A stretch of 47,611 nt of DNA from Avibacterium endocarditidis (GTDB taxonomy: Bacteria > Pseudomonadota > Gammaproteobacteria > Enterobacterales > Pasteurellaceae). The notes under the pieces were generated by a model. It made no database searches. It worked only from the letters and a program-made list of their open reading frames with translations, and had not been told where the DNA came from. Below, in pieces: positions 1 to 9,348 of this stretch; position 1 is the stretch's first letter, and every line of letters starts with the position of its first letter. The DNA lies in assembly GCF_002921145.1 (NCBI RefSeq), contig NZ_PQVI01000016.1, forward strand, positions 1 through 47,611. Reading direction: 5' to 3'. A program made the position numbers and the translations under genes.

Positions 1-1
1 A

Positions 2-502
2 AAAACAAAAGAAAAAACACCAGAAAACTCCACCACACTTGATCCGAAAAAAGCCGCTATCGCTGCAGCCATTGCACGAGCGAAAGCGAAGAAACAAGCA
101 CAGAACGGCACGGAGCAATCTACAAACTCAGCAGAGAACATTGTGGAAAATCAAGGTTTAGCCGAACAAGCAGAAACCCAAAGCGCGGCTGAAAAAACAA
201 AAGAAAAAACGCAAGAAAATACCACCGCGCTTGACCCAAAAAAAGCGGCTATTGCTGCAGCAATTGCTCGAGCAAAAGCGAAGAAACAAGCGCAGAACAG
301 CACAGTTCAATCTGCAGGCTCAACAGAGAAAAATGTGGAAAATCAAGGTATAGCTGAACAAGTGGAAACCCAAAGTGCGGCTGAAAAAACAAAAGAAAAA
401 ACGCAAGAAAATTCCACCGCACTTGATCCGAAAAAAGCGGCTATCGCTGCTGCCATTGCACGAGCGAAAGCGAAGAAACAAGCAAAAGAAAATCGATCCC
501 AA
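2..502 (+). repeat. In-frame 192-bp (64-residue) tandem repeat in rsxC tail
   Basis: The [19 protein letters not shown] block recurs with its Leu codon at about 38, 230 and 422, an exact 192-nt period, so frame is kept. Each unit also has a linker containing TKEKT, ENQG and ETQSAAEK. Two near-complete units and a third truncated one are visible, and the array probably extends left of the window. Copy number is likely to vary between strains by slippage or recombination. Confidence 0.85.
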
Positions 503-514
503 GAAAAAGAATAA
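2..514 (+). CDS. rsxC: RsxC (RnfC) electron transport complex subunit, C-terminal part
   Basis: The gene is cut by the left window edge and is open from base 2 in this frame to the TAA at 512–514. Only the C-terminal tail of RsxC is present; the Fe-S, FMN and NADH-binding core lies outside the window. The tail is low-complexity, rich in Ala, Lys, Glu and Gln, and contains three copies of a helical motif [20 protein letters not shown]. That motif is typical of RnfC/RsxC tails in gammaproteobacteria and is the basis of the call, together with rsxD, rsxG and rsxE directly downstream in the standard order. The Rsx/Rnf complex is a membrane-bound ion-coupled ferredoxin:NAD oxidoreductase; in E. 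coli it helps keep SoxR reduced. The stop lies 9 nt before the rsxD start, so the genes are surely co-transcribed. Confidence 0.9.
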   Translation, partial: KTKEKTPENSTTLDPKKAAIAAAIARAKAKKQAQNGTEQSTNSAENIVENQGLAEQAETQSAAEKTKEKTQENTTALDPKKAAIAAAIARAKAKKQAQNSTVQSAGSTEKNVENQGIAEQVETQSAAEKTKEKTQENSTALDPKKAAIAAAIARAKAKKQAKENRSQEKE

Positions 515-523
515 GGTTTAGCA

Positions 524-1596
524 ATGTTTAAAATGATGAGTTCGCCACACACCCACTCGGGCAAATTGACTGCTCGTATTATGCTGTGGGTTGCGTTGGC
601 AATGTTGCCTGCATTGGGCGCACAAGTTTATTATTTTGGTTTTGGTGTGTTAATTCAAAGCCTGCTCGCCATTACCCTTGCGTTAGTGTTGGAATTTATG
701 GTTACGCGCTTACGCAAAAAGCCAAACCTGTTTTATATCAGTGATTTCAGCGTGGTGCTAACGGCATTAATGCTCGCGATGGCAATCCCACCTTACGCAC
801 CTTATTGGGTGATTTTAATCGGGACATTCTGTGCGGTCATTTTAGGTAAGCACGTTTACGGTGGCTTGGGACAAAATCTGTTTAACCCTGCAATGGTGGG
901 TTATGTAGTGTTGCTCATTTCTTTCCCTGTGCAAATGACCGCTTGGTTGCCGCCCGTGGCGTTATTAAATGAGCCGCCTAGCTTGCAAGATGCTTATCAG
1001 CTGATTTTCCACGGCATTACTACGGACGGCTTCAGCCTGCATCAATTAGCCAATTCCATTGATGGGATTACCCAAGCCACGCCATTGGATTCCGTCAAAA
1101 CCGCAAGCAAAATTAATATGGCGATAAGCGAAATTAATCAATCTCCTATTTTTGTGGAAGTGATGCCTTTTGAGAGTGAACTCAATCTTGGTTTAGGCTG
1201 GGCACAAATCAATCTTTTCTTTTACTTGGCGGTGTTTTCCTAATTTGGAAGAAAATTATTCATTGGCAAATTCCTACTGCTTTTTTAGCCATAATGTTAC
1301 TGGTAAACGGTATTCACTGGCTTACTTCTTCTTATGCACCAAGTCCTTTATGGCATTGGTTTAGTGGGGCAACAATGTTCGGCGCATTTTTTATTGCCAC
1401 TGACCCTGTCACATCTTCAATCACGCCAAAAGGAAAACTGATTTTCGGTGCGATTGTGGGCTTGCTTGTGTGCCTAATTCGCTTTAATGGCAACTACCCT
1501 GATGGCGTGGCATTTGCTGTGTTACTGGCAAATATTTGTGTGCCACTGATTGATCACTACACTCGCCCGCGCGTGGCTGGATACAAAAGGAAATAA
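524..1596 (+). CDS. rsxD: RsxD (RnfD) electron transport complex subunit, frameshifted
   Basis: Integral membrane subunit of the Rsx/Rnf complex; members carry a covalently bound FMN on a periplasmic Thr. The N-terminal 239 residues (to 1243) show many hydrophobic segments and the [16 protein letters not shown] region typical of NqrB/RnfD. The reading then breaks near 1215–1222, where a T run is one base short: the next frame gives [17 protein letters not shown] and runs on through [18 protein letters not shown] to a stop at 1596. The joined product is about 357 residues, the usual family length. The FMN-linked Thr motif (S/T-x-A-T in this family) is represented by the GITQATPLD stretch. The single-base loss in a homopolymer suggests a sequence error rather than a pseudogene. 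It sits between rsxC and rsxG as in H. influenzae and E. coli. Confidence 0.93.
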
Positions 1597-1599
1597 GCA

Positions 1600-2226
1600 A
1601 TGCAAACGGTAAAAATTAGCACCCGTTATGGCGTGATCTTGGGCATTATTGCGTTAATTTGCACCGCACTTTCTACCGCTGTGTATTTCTTAACGAAAGC
1701 CCCTATTGAGCAAGCCATCGCCAAACAACAAGCAGAATTGCTTGCACAAATTATTCCACCGCAAAGTTACGATAACGATTTGCTCTCCAGTTGCTCACAG
1801 CCTGATTTCGCTGAAGCCAAAACCTTACGCATTGAGAAAATTTGTATCGCAGAGAAAAATCATCAGCCTGTGGCTTATGCTTATGAAACCATTGCGCCAG
1901 ATGGCTATTCAGGTAATATTCGCTTTCTGGTAGGGATTACACCACAGGGTAAAGTGCTAGGTTTGCGTGTGCTTGAACACAAAGAAACTCCAGGCTTAGG
2001 TGATAAAATTGAACTGCGTATTTCTGATTGGGTGCTGAGCTTTAATCAACAAAAAATCAGTGCCGATAATCTCAATGATTGGGCGGTAAAAAAAGATGGC
2101 GGTAAATTCGATCAATTTACTGGCGCAACCATTACACCGCGCGCCATCGTCAATCAAACCAAGCGTTCAGCCTTGCCATTATTGCAACAAATGAATAATA
2201 ACGCGGTGAAACAGGAGCAAAACTAA
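1600..2226 (+). CDS. rsxG: RsxG (RnfG) electron transport complex subunit
   Basis: 208-residue FMN-binding subunit with one N-terminal membrane anchor (about residues 8–30, [21 protein letters not shown]) and a periplasmic domain. The covalent-flavin motif is visible as [14 protein letters not shown] (about residues 171–184), where the Thr in S/T-G-A-T carries phosphoester-linked [23 protein letters not shown] and [10 protein letters not shown] are also family hallmarks. It begins 3 nt after the rsxD stop and its TAA overlaps the start of rsxE. A Hin-type uptake signal lies inside the gene at 1663–1671. Confidence 0.95.
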   Translation: MQTVKISTRYGVILGIIALICTALSTAVYFLTKAPIEQAIAKQQAELLAQIIPPQSYDNDLLSSCSQPDFAEAKTLRIEKICIAEKNHQPVAYAYETIAPDGYSGNIRFLVGITPQGKVLGLRVLEHKETPGLGDKIELRISDWVLSFNQQKISADNLNDWAVKKDGGKFDQFTGATITPRAIVNQTKRSALPLLQQMNNNAVKQEQN

Positions 2227-2975
2227 TGCAAGAAAATCACGAAAAAAACCACCGCACTTTAGAGCATACATCAGAAAACGAAATGGGTTTGGCTTCCATT
2301 GAACCACAACAACCGCAACAAAGCGTGCCGACTGGGCTAAAAAGCCAATGGAGCGAATTATTTAAGCAAGGTTTTTGGCATAATAACCCCGCTCTTGTGC
2401 AACTGTTGGGGCTTTGCCCGCTACTTGCGGTGTCTAGCTCGGCAACCAACGCCCTTGGTTTAGGCATTGCCACCATTGCGGTATTAATCTGTACCAATGT
2501 GGTGGTTTCGTTGTTCCGCAAGCATATTCCGCACGCCATTCGTATTCCTATTTATGTGATGATTATCGCCACCACGGTAACCATTGTGCAACTGATTATG
2601 AATGCCTACACTTATACGCTTTATCAATCCTTAGGGATCTTCATTCCGTTGATTGTAACAAACTGTATTGTCATTGGCCGCGCGGAAGCCTTTGCATCAA
2701 AAAATGGCGTGCTGCTTTCGCTCTTTGATGGCTTTGCAATGGGCGTGGGAATGGCGTTCAGCTTGTTTGTGCTAGGTGCAATTCGTGAAGTGTTAGGCAC
2801 AGGTAAACTGTTTATGGGAATGGAAAACCTGCTCGGCAACTGGGCAACAGCGTTACATTTAAACCTTTTTGAGCTAAACAGTAGCTTTTTGCTCGCTATT
2901 CTTCCCCCAGGAGCATTCCTTGGTTTAGGTTTAATGTTGGCAGTAAAAAACTTAATCGATAACCAAAAACCATAA
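2226..2975 (+). CDS. rsxE: RsxE (RnfE) electron transport complex subunit
   Basis: 249-residue polytopic membrane protein of the RnfAE/NqrDE family. The N-terminal about 40 residues are a hydrophilic, Gln-rich extension, longer than in E. coli RsxE. The core begins at [31 protein letters not shown], the characteristic opening of RnfE, which also contains a conserved Cys implicated in the membrane 2Fe-2S centre. Five to six hydrophobic helices follow. The start overlaps the rsxG stop (TAATG), showing translational coupling. An uptake signal sits at 2251–2259 in the N-terminal extension. nth follows after 6 nt, the same order as in E. coli. Confidence 0.94.
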   Translation: MQENHEKNHRTLEHTSENEMGLASIEPQQPQQSVPTGLKSQWSELFKQGFWHNNPALVQLLGLCPLLAVSSSATNALGLGIATIAVLICTNVVVSLFRKHIPHAIRIPIYVMIIATTVTIVQLIMNAYTYTLYQSLGIFIPLIVTNCIVIGRAEAFASKNGVLLSLFDGFAMGVGMAFSLFVLGAIREVLGTGKLFMGMENLLGNWATALHLNLFELNSSFLLAILPPGAFLGLGLMLAVKNLIDNQKP

Positions 2976-2981
2976 ATCACA

Positions 2982-3617
2982 ATGAATAAACAAAAACGTA
3001 TTGAAATTTTAACGCGACTGCGGGATCAAAATCCCCACCCCACCACTGAATTACATTATAATTCGCCCTTTGAATTATTAATTGCGGTGATTTTATCGGC
3101 ACAAGCCACTGATAAAGGGGTGAATAAAGCCACGGCTAAACTCTTCCCTGTGGCGAACACCCCACAAGCGATTTTAGAACTTGGGTTAGATGGCTTAAAG
3201 AGCTATATCAAAACCATTGGACTATTTAATAGTAAAGCCGAAAATATTATTAAAACCTGCCGTGATCTGATCGAAAAACACAATGGCGAAATTCCCCAAA
3301 CCCGTGAAGAACTTGAAGCCTTAGCTGGAGTTGGGCGTAAAACCGCGAATGTGGTGTTAAATACCGCCTTTGGTCAGCCGACTATTGCGGTGGATACGCA
3401 TATTTTCCGCGTCTGCAATCGCACCAACTTTGCCCCTGGTAAAACCGTGTTGCAAGTAGAAGAAAAATTACTCAAGGTTGTGCCGGTAGAATTTAAAGTG
3501 GACGTGCATCATTGGCTGATTTTGCACGGACGTTACACCTGCATTGCGCGCAAGCCACGTTGCGGTTCTTGTATTATTGAAGATCTTTGTGAATACAAAG
3601 ACAAAACTGAAAATTAA
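2982..3617 (+). CDS. nth: Endonuclease III (DNA glycosylase/AP lyase)
   Basis: 211-residue base-excision repair enzyme that removes oxidised pyrimidines and cleaves at AP sites. The helix-hairpin-helix LAGVGRKTANVVL is at about 114–126 and contains the catalytic Lys. The catalytic Asp is in AVDTHIFRV, about residues 136–144. The 4Fe-4S cluster ligands are C-x6-C-x2-C-x5-C in CIARKPRCGSCIIEDLC near the C-terminus. Length and motifs match E. coli Nth, and it is the last gene of the rsx–nth operon as in enterobacteria. Confidence 0.97.
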   Translation: MNKQKRIEILTRLRDQNPHPTTELHYNSPFELLIAVILSAQATDKGVNKATAKLFPVANTPQAILELGLDGLKSYIKTIGLFNSKAENIIKTCRDLIEKHNGEIPQTREELEALAGVGRKTANVVLNTAFGQPTIAVDTHIFRVCNRTNFAPGKTVLQVEEKLLKVVPVEFKVDVHHWLILHGRYTCIARKPRCGSCIIEDLCEYKDKTEN

Positions 3618-3625
3618 GGTAGTTT

Positions 3626-4993
3626 ATGACAACAAAAAAATCTGAACGACAAACTTGGTCAAGCCGATTAACCTATATTATGACTGTCGCTGGCGCAACC
3701 GTAGGGTTTGGTGCAACTTGGCGTTTCCCTTATTTAGTGGGTGAAAACGGTGGCGGTGCATACGTTTTATTATTCTGCATTGCGATGATCGTCATCGGTA
3801 TTCCAATGATCTTAGTGGAAAACGTGATTGGTCGCCGCTTGCGTGTGAATTCCATTGATGCCTTTGAAGATAAACTCACCGCCAAACCCCATTCAAAATA
3901 TTGGAAAATCATTGGTTATATGGGCTTGCTCGGTGCCTTCGGCATTATGGCTTACTATATGGTGCTTGGCGGCTGGGTGATGAATTATATTATCAGCCTG
4001 ATTTCTGGCAGCCTAGATATTTCTAGCACCATCAGCAAAGACTATGCCAAAACTTTCTATGAACAAAGCATTAGTAATAGCCCGCTCCAAATCGCACTTT
4101 ACACCTTTATTTTTGTGGCCATCAACTATGTGATCTTAGCCAAAGGGATTATCGGTGGTATTGAGCGTTCGGTAAAATATTTAATGCCATTGCTGTTTGT
4201 GTTTTTAATTGGAATGGTGATCCGCAACATTACCTTACCCGGTGCGGCGGAAGGGATTATTTATTATCTCAAACCTGATTTTTCTAAAATTACACCGCAG
4301 TTATTTATTATGGTGCTAGGTCAAGTTTTCTTTGCTCTGAGTTTAGGTTTTGGCGTGCTAATCACTCTTTCAAGCTATCTGAGCAAGGAAGAAAACCTAG
4401 TGCAAACCGCTGTAATCACTGGGTTTACCAATACCGTTATTGCGGTTTTAGCGGGCTTTATGATTTTTCCGTCTTTATTCAGCTTTGGCATTGAACCGAA
4501 CGCAGGCCCAACACTGGTTTTCCAAAGTTTGCCAATTGTGTTCTCGCATATGTGGGCAGGGCGAATTTTCGCCATTATCTTCTTTAGTTTATTATTGATC
4601 GCCGCGCTAACCACTTCTATTACTATTTATGAAGTGATTATCACCGCACTTCAAGAAAAGCTCAGAATGCGCCGTGGAAAAGCCATTGCCTTAACCCTTG
4701 GTGGCATTTTCTTGCTCGGTAATATTCCTTCTATTTTGAGCGATAACTTACTGAAAGATTACACTTTCTTCGGCAAAAGCATTTTCGATGCTTTCGATTA
4801 TGTGAGCGGAAATATTCTCTTTTTACTCACCGCACTTGGCTGCGCCATTTTCGTGGGCTTTGTGCTTAAAGACGAAGCGAAAAAAGAACTTTCCAGCAAA
4901 CCAAATTCCACTTTCACAAAAATTTGGTTTAATTATGTGAAATATGTCGTGCCATTGATTATTTTGGTGATTTTTGTGAGTAATTTAATTTAA
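3626..4993 (+). CDS. Sodium-dependent transporter, NSS/SNF family
   Basis: 455-residue inner-membrane protein with about 11–12 hydrophobic segments. Near the N-terminus, VAGATVGFGATWRFPYLV followed by ENGGGAYV is the diagnostic TM1 signature of neurotransmitter:sodium symporters (LeuT/MhsT fold), whose unwound helix binds Na+ and the amino acid substrate. The substrate cannot be told from sequence; bacterial relatives usually take up amino acids. It starts 8 nt after nth with a weak AAGGT Shine–Dalgarno and may be co-transcribed with rsx–nth. Two uptake signals lie inside (4643–4651 and 4829–4837). A hairpin terminator follows at 5009. Confidence 0.9.
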   Translation: MTTKKSERQTWSSRLTYIMTVAGATVGFGATWRFPYLVGENGGGAYVLLFCIAMIVIGIPMILVENVIGRRLRVNSIDAFEDKLTAKPHSKYWKIIGYMGLLGAFGIMAYYMVLGGWVMNYIISLISGSLDISSTISKDYAKTFYEQSISNSPLQIALYTFIFVAINYVILAKGIIGGIERSVKYLMPLLFVFLIGMVIRNITLPGAAEGIIYYLKPDFSKITPQLFIMVLGQVFFALSLGFGVLITLSSYLSKEENLVQTAVITGFTNTVIAVLAGFMIFPSLFSFGIEPNAGPTLVFQSLPIVFSHMWAGRIFAIIFFSLLLIAALTTSITIYEVIITALQEKLRMRRGKAIALTLGGIFLLGNIPSILSDNLLKDYTFFGKSIFDAFDYVSGNILFLLTALGCAIFVGFVLKDEAKKELSSKPNSTFTKIWFNYVKYVVPLIILVIFVSNLI

Positions 4994-5008
4994 CCTGTTT
5001 TCCTATAA

Positions 5009-5043
5009 AATAAGGAGCTGATTTTTTTCAGCCCCTTATTTTT
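5009..5043. terminator. Bidirectional terminator between transporter and metX
   Basis: Inverted repeat AATAAGGAGCTGA / TCAGCCCCTTATT (5009–5021 and 5028–5040), one A/C mismatch, 6-nt T loop, flanked by A-rich sequence on the left and a T run on the right. It can end transcription of the + strand transporter and the - strand metX, which converge here. Confidence 0.8.
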
Positions 5044-5057
5044 CACTATGTGCTAAA

Positions 5058-6138
5058 TTAATGGCTTTCTAATCCATTGCGAATTAGCGTTTCAAACGCA
5101 TCATAAGCCACCAAAAAGGCATCGTGGCCGTAATCGGAAGGGAATTCGTGATAGCTCAAATCAACGCCAGCTTGTTCAAGCATTGCTTTACTTTTTCTCA
5201 CGTCCACGGCTTTGAAAAGCTGATCATTAGTCACCCCAATTAAACGTATAACGTGCCTTAATACGCGACAATGCCTGCTCTGTACTTTCATAACCCAACG
5301 CAGGATCATACAAATCCAATGCGCGTAACAAATGCAAATAGCTGTTGGCATCAAAACGATCGAGAAACTTTTGCCCTTGATAACTGAGATAGGATTCCAC
5401 TTGAAAATAATCGCCCCAATACTGCCCTTCTACTTTCGTGGCGCGTCCAAAGGCTTTGGTTAGTTGAATATCGGTGCGATAAGTCAGCATTCCTAACATT
5501 CGCGCAATTGCCAGCCCTTGCGAGGGCGGTTCACCGTCATAATAATCGCCATGATTAAAATGAGGATCGGTGATAATGGCTTGGCGCATCACGTGATTAA
5601 ACCCGATGGCTTCTGCACTAAAATAAAGAGAAGAGCAAAGATTGACGATATTATCCATAAAATCAGGATAATCAATCGCCCATTGAGTGGCTTGCATTCC
5701 GCCGAACGAACCACCAACAATACCTTTTAAATGGGGAATTTTAAGATAATCGAGCAGCACTTTCTGCACCTTGACAATATCCTGCACAAGGATATGCGGA
5801 AACTGGCTGCCGTAAGGCTTTTGTGTCTGTGGATTGATTGACGCAGGCCCTGTTGTGCCTTTGCAGCCACCTAGCACGTTAGAGCAAATGAAGAAATATT
5901 TTGACGTATCTAACGCCAAGCCCTCCCCCATAAAATTTTGCCACCAACCAGCTTGATTAGGATCATCATTATAGGGTTCAGCATCGCCGGTTAAGGCGTG
6001 ACAAATCAGTACCGCATTGCTTTTATCCGCATTCAATTTGCCATAGGTTTGGTAGGCAACATCAATATGCCCAAGTTCCCCACCTAAGGTAAGTTTGAGC
6101 GGTGTTTGTGTAAAGAGTGTTGCTGTTTGTACTGCCAT
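5058..6138 (-). CDS. metX: Homoserine O-acetyltransferase, frameshifted near C-terminus
   Basis: Alpha/beta-hydrolase acyltransferase that activates homoserine with an acyl-CoA in methionine synthesis. The first about 300 residues contain [15 protein letters not shown], and the nucleophile elbow [12 protein letters not shown] with the catalytic Ser. The reading breaks at about 5240–5244, where a T run is one base too long; the next frame continues with [14 protein letters not shown] and the C-terminal [12 protein letters not shown], which holds the catalytic His. The joined product is about 358 residues, the family norm, so the break is probably a sequence error. Some MetX-family enzymes use succinyl-CoA and this cannot be resolved here. 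The start at 6138 is supported by AGGAAATGG. MetJ boxes lie upstream at 6224–6247. Confidence 0.93.
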
Positions 6139-6186
6139 TTCCTATCCATTACTTCATTGATGCGATCTTGCCAAGGTAGGCTACAT

Positions 6187-6215
6187 AAACTACCCTTAGC
6201 CCTATACCTTGTCAA
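6187..6215 (-). promoter_or_regulatory. Candidate sigma-70 promoter of metX
   Basis: On the - strand a perfect -35 TTGACA (6210–6215) is followed after exactly 17 bp by TAGTTT (6187–6192), a weaker -10. It lies about 50 bp upstream of the metX start and next to the MetJ operator. The -10 matches only half of the consensus, so exact promoter position is tentative. Confidence 0.5.
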
Positions 6216-6223
6216 GAAATTTT

Positions 6224-6247
6224 AGACGTCTAAACTTCTAGACGTAT
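6224..6247. promoter_or_regulatory. MetJ operator: three consecutive met boxes
   Basis: Three adjacent 8-bp units, AGACGTCT (6224–6231), AAACTTCT (6232–6239) and AGACGTAT (6240–6247). The first is a perfect match to the MetJ met-box consensus AGACGTCT, the third differs at one base and the middle one at three. MetJ with S-adenosylmethionine binds tandem met boxes cooperatively. The array sits just upstream of the -35 of metX, so repression of metX by MetJ is expected. It also lies in the shared region with the divergent gene at 6315. Confidence 0.85.
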
Positions 6248-6314
6248 TTTAGAATAAATTTACTTGAATTTACTAGTATTTTTTATTATTTTGATGCTCA
6301 AGATGTAAAAAAAT

Positions 6315-7022
6315 ATGAATTTTATGCTGAAATCCTTTTTCCGTTACCTTTTTTCTTTTCGGTGGTTTAACGCTCTGCTTCGAAAATTTCTACGGTATTG
6401 CCTATTCCTTATTTTTCTTTGCGGACTATTGCTTGTGCTTGTTGATCAAGCGATTGGCTTTTACGTTCGCCAAGGTATTTATACGGATATAAAAAAACTG
6501 CCCTATCGTCCTTATGGCTTAGTGCTAGGCACGTCAAAATATTTCAGCAAAAATACGCCAAATTTGTTCTATTCTTATCGACTATTAGCCGCGAATAACC
6601 TATTTAAAGAACGGAAAGTGGATTATTTATTGCTTAGCGGAGATAACCGCACGGTGGAATATAACGAACCGCGCACTATGTTCAAAGATTTGAAGAAAAT
6701 GGGTGTGCCAGAAGAATTTATGTATTTGGACTATGCAGGGTTTCGTACCTTAGATTCCGTGATCCGCGCCGATCAAGTGTTTAAAGCTCATTCTATCACC
6801 ATCATTACACAGCGTTTTCATTGTGAACGGGCTTTATTCATTGCCAAATATCATAATATTGACGCAATCTGCTTTGCGGCGGAATACCCTAGTGGCTATA
6901 CCTTTGTGCGCTTCCGTGAGTTTTTTGCTCGTTTACAGGCAGTATTGGATCTTCTTGTTGAAAAAGAACCGCACTTTTTAGGCAAACCAGAACCACTACC
7001 ACCACCGCCTTTCTCCGATTAA
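6315..7022 (+). CDS. sanA: SanA/YdcF-family (DUF218) membrane-anchored protein
   Basis: 235-residue protein with one N-terminal membrane helix (about residues 27–48, YCLFLIFLCGLLLVLVDQAI) and a DUF218-type domain: YGLVLGTSKY, YSYRLLAANNLF, VDYLLLSGDN, EPRTMFKDLKKMGVP and TIITQRFHCERALFIA are recognisable SanA features. E. coli SanA (239 residues) affects envelope barrier function and vancomycin sensitivity at high temperature; the biochemical activity is unknown. The start is ambiguous: ATG at 6315 and ATG at 6324 are in frame and neither has a good ribosome site. The stop overlaps the convergent fruR stop by 4 bp. An uptake signal lies near its end (6968–6976). Confidence 0.82.
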   Translation: MNFMLKSFFRYLFSFRWFNALLRKFLRYCLFLIFLCGLLLVLVDQAIGFYVRQGIYTDIKKLPYRPYGLVLGTSKYFSKNTPNLFYSYRLLAANNLFKERKVDYLLLSGDNRTVEYNEPRTMFKDLKKMGVPEEFMYLDYAGFRTLDSVIRADQVFKAHSITIITQRFHCERALFIAKYHNIDAICFAAEYPSGYTFVRFREFFARLQAVLDLLVEKEPHFLGKPEPLPPPPFSD

Positions 7023-8005
7023 CAATGATGAACTAAATCGCGCAATACCTTAGTTGGTTCTGGTAAGCTTTCTGATTTATGGTTAAGCCGTTCTAGCACT
7101 AAATCAAGCAATTTATCGGCAATTTTCTTGTGATCTTGCACCGCACATAGGGTTTTGTTGGCTAATAATTCTAACATTTCGTGATCCCCAAAAGTGGCAA
7201 TCACTAATTGTTGTGGAATCCCTTTATTCTGCCTTAATAGCACTTGGAATATGCCCTGTAACAACGTCAAAGACGTAACAAACAAAGCATCTGGTAACGA
7301 ATTTGTTACAAGCCATTGCTCAAAGGTGTACGCAGCAGAATCACGGTGAAATTGTTCACTATAAAGAAATTCTACCGAATTTTCTGACCGCTCTTTTAAT
7401 GCCTCACGAAAGCCTAATTCACGCTCCTTGCTCGTTGGTAATTCAGGTAATGCACCAAAAAAGAGTACATTGTTAAAAGATTGCTGTTTAAACAAATCTT
7501 GTGCCAAACGATAAGCATCATTTCTATCATCAGAGAGCACATTGATCACATTATCGCCACTTATCTTACGGTCAAAACCAAAAACTGGCACTTCACTTTG
7601 CTGATAAAACAAATTGTCCGCTGGCAAGGAAGTTGAAACAATCAGCGCATCAATTTTGCGTTGGAAAAGGTGCTTGGCACAAGCCATCTCATTATTTGGA
7701 TTATCATTAGAACAGGCAATCAGCAGTTGATAGCCTTTTTCGCGAAACTTTTGTTCAAGCTGATGAGTAATTCTTGCATAACTCATATTTTCAAAATCAG
7801 GAATAATCAACCCAATAGTATTGGTTTTTCCCGCTCTCAAGCCTGCTGCCATTGCGTTAGGTTTGAAATCATATTCCTTGATTAGCGATTGTACCTTTTC
7901 AATGGTTTTATCACTTACTCGATACTGTTTTGCTTTGCCATTTACCACATAACTTACTGTTGTTCTGGAAACCCCAGCAAGTTTAGCTAGCTCGTCTAAT
8001 TTCAC
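7019..8005 (-). CDS. fruR: Catabolite repressor/activator FruR (Cra), LacI family
   Basis: 328-residue LacI-family regulator. The N-terminal helix-turn-helix and hinge (MKLDELAKLAGVSRTTVSY, then NGKAKQYRVS) match E. coli Cra closely, and the effector domain follows with GLRAGKTNTIGLIIPDFEN and KIDALIVSTSLP. Cra senses fructose 1-phosphate (and possibly fructose 1,6-bisphosphate) and controls the balance of glycolysis and gluconeogenesis; in Pasteurellaceae with few sugar regulators it may act mainly on the fru operon. The start codon is GTG at 8005, placed 5 nt after AAGGAG; homology supports this start. No fruBKA genes are nearby. Its stop overlaps the stop of the convergent sanA-like gene. 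Confidence 0.92.
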   Translation of the reverse strand: MKLDELAKLAGVSRTTVSYVVNGKAKQYRVSDKTIEKVQSLIKEYDFKPNAMAAGLRAGKTNTIGLIIPDFENMSYARITHQLEQKFREKGYQLLIACSNDNPNNEMACAKHLFQRKIDALIVSTSLPADNLFYQQSEVPVFGFDRKISGDNVINVLSDDRNDAYRLAQDLFKQQSFNNVLFFGALPELPTSKERELGFREALKERSENSVEFLYSEQFHRDSAAYTFEQWLVTNSLPDALFVTSLTLLQGIFQVLLRQNKGIPQQLVIATFGDHEMLELLANKTLCAVQDHKKIADKLLDLVLERLNHKSESLPEPTKVLRDLVHHC

Positions 8006-8139
8006 ATTAACTCCTTTTAATATGCCATTTCAATTTTAAAGTGCGGTGAATTATAACACCAAATTTTCAGTCATTTTTATGCGGAAATTCTCGAAATTTG
8101 ATCTATCTCGCAAAAAATCACCTCATCTGCTGAACATAA

Positions 8140-8170
8140 AAAAGACTGAATTTTTTCAATTCAGCCTTTT
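8140..8170 (-). terminator. Rho-independent terminator of aroG
   Basis: Inverted repeat AAAAGACTGAATT / AATTCAGCCTTTT (8140–8152 and 8158–8170) with a 5-nt loop and one mismatch, directly after the aroG stop. Read on the - strand the hairpin is followed by a T run. The 180-bp gap to fruR also holds an uptake signal at 8039–8047. Confidence 0.8.
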
Positions 8171-8186
8171 CTTTATAAAAATCAAA

Positions 8187-9272
8187 TTAGCTGTTAGCAC
8201 GGCGGCGGGTAATCACCGCATTTGAAAGTTGCTCCAGCACTAATTCGGAGTCTTCCCAACCGATGCAGGCATCAGTGATACTTTGTCCGTAAACTAATTC
8301 TTTGCCTTCTACTAGATCTTGTCTGCCTTCCACTAAATGGCTTTCGATCATTACGCCGAAGATTTGGTTTGAACCCTGTGCAATTTGCTGGCAAACATCT
8401 GCGCAAACCTCTAATTGTTTTTTGAATTGCTTATTGCTGTTTGCGTGGCTGAAATCCACCATAACGTGTGGAATTCGACCGCTCTTTTCAATGCTTTCGC
8501 AAACTTCATTGACATCTTTTGCGCTGTAATTTGGCCCGTTATCACCGCCGCGTAAAATAATGTGACAATCTGCATTTCCTTTAGTGGAAACGATAGCAGA
8601 ATGGCCAAATTTGGTTACAGAAAGGAAATAATGCGGTGCTTCTGCCGCGCCAATGGCATCAAGGGCAATGCGTACACCACCATAGGTGGCATTTTTAAAG
8701 CCTACGGCACAAGATAAGCCTGAAGCTAATTCGCGGTGAACTTGCGATTCTGTGGTTCTTGCCCCAATTGCGCCCCAGCTCATAAAATCTGCCACATATT
8801 GCGGTGTGATCATATCCAAAAATTCGCCTGCGGTTGGCACTTCTAAGTTATTAATATCTAACAATAATTTTCGTGCGATGCGTAAACCATCATTGAGCGC
8901 ATAGCTGTTATTTAGGTAAGGATCGTTGATTAGCCCTTTCCAACCTACGGTTGTACGCGGTTTTTCAAAATAAACACGCATAATAATTTCTAGGCTATCT
9001 TGATATTTTTCACGCATTGCTTTGATGCGTTGCGCATATTCCAAAGCCGATTTTGGATCGTGAATGGAACAAGGCCCAATCACGACAAGTAAACGATCAT
9101 CTTTGCGATGAATAATATTGTGTGCTTGTTGGCGAGCTTTTTTTACGGTGTTGATCGCCACTTCGCTTGCTGGATATTTTTCAATTAACGCAATGGGTGG
9201 TAGCACCTGCTCTACTTTGCCAATTCGGGTGTCATCGTTAGCAATATAAATGTCATTTTTGCTTTTTGTCAT
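8187..9272 (-). CDS. aroG: 3-deoxy-7-phosphoheptulonate synthase (DAHP synthase)
   Basis: 361-residue type I DAHP synthase, which joins phosphoenolpyruvate and erythrose 4-phosphate as the first step of aromatic amino acid synthesis. Visible motifs are LLVVIGPCSIHDPKSALEYA, YFEKPRTTVGWKGLINDP (PEP and E4P binding), SGLSCAVGFKN, and VDFSHANSNK with metal ligands. It resembles the AroG type; the feedback amino acid cannot be fixed from motif reading. The promoter region carries a TrpR-like operator at 9366–9385, suggesting repression by tryptophan. It is transcribed in the same direction as lolE, 133 nt upstream, but appears to have its own promoter. Confidence 0.95.
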   Translation of the reverse strand: MTKSKNDIYIANDDTRIGKVEQVLPPIALIEKYPASEVAINTVKKARQQAHNIIHRKDDRLLVVIGPCSIHDPKSALEYAQRIKAMREKYQDSLEIIMRVYFEKPRTTVGWKGLINDPYLNNSYALNDGLRIARKLLLDINNLEVPTAGEFLDMITPQYVADFMSWGAIGARTTESQVHRELASGLSCAVGFKNATYGGVRIALDAIGAAEAPHYFLSVTKFGHSAIVSTKGNADCHIILRGGDNGPNYSAKDVNEVCESIEKSGRIPHVMVDFSHANSNKQFKKQLEVCADVCQQIAQGSNQIFGVMIESHLVEGRQDLVEGKELVYGQSITDACIGWEDSELVLEQLSNAVITRRRANS

Positions 9273-9348
9273 ACATCACTCTCTTACATCTTGGTTTGTA
9301 TTTTATAATTACTTGCTTATCCGCATTGCGAATACTTAATTGTGTGTC

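Noticed and set aside
5227-6138. metX and many other genes appear as two separate shorter genes
   Set aside because: Both halves align end to end with one family and the break is one base in a T run; treated as one gene with sequence error.
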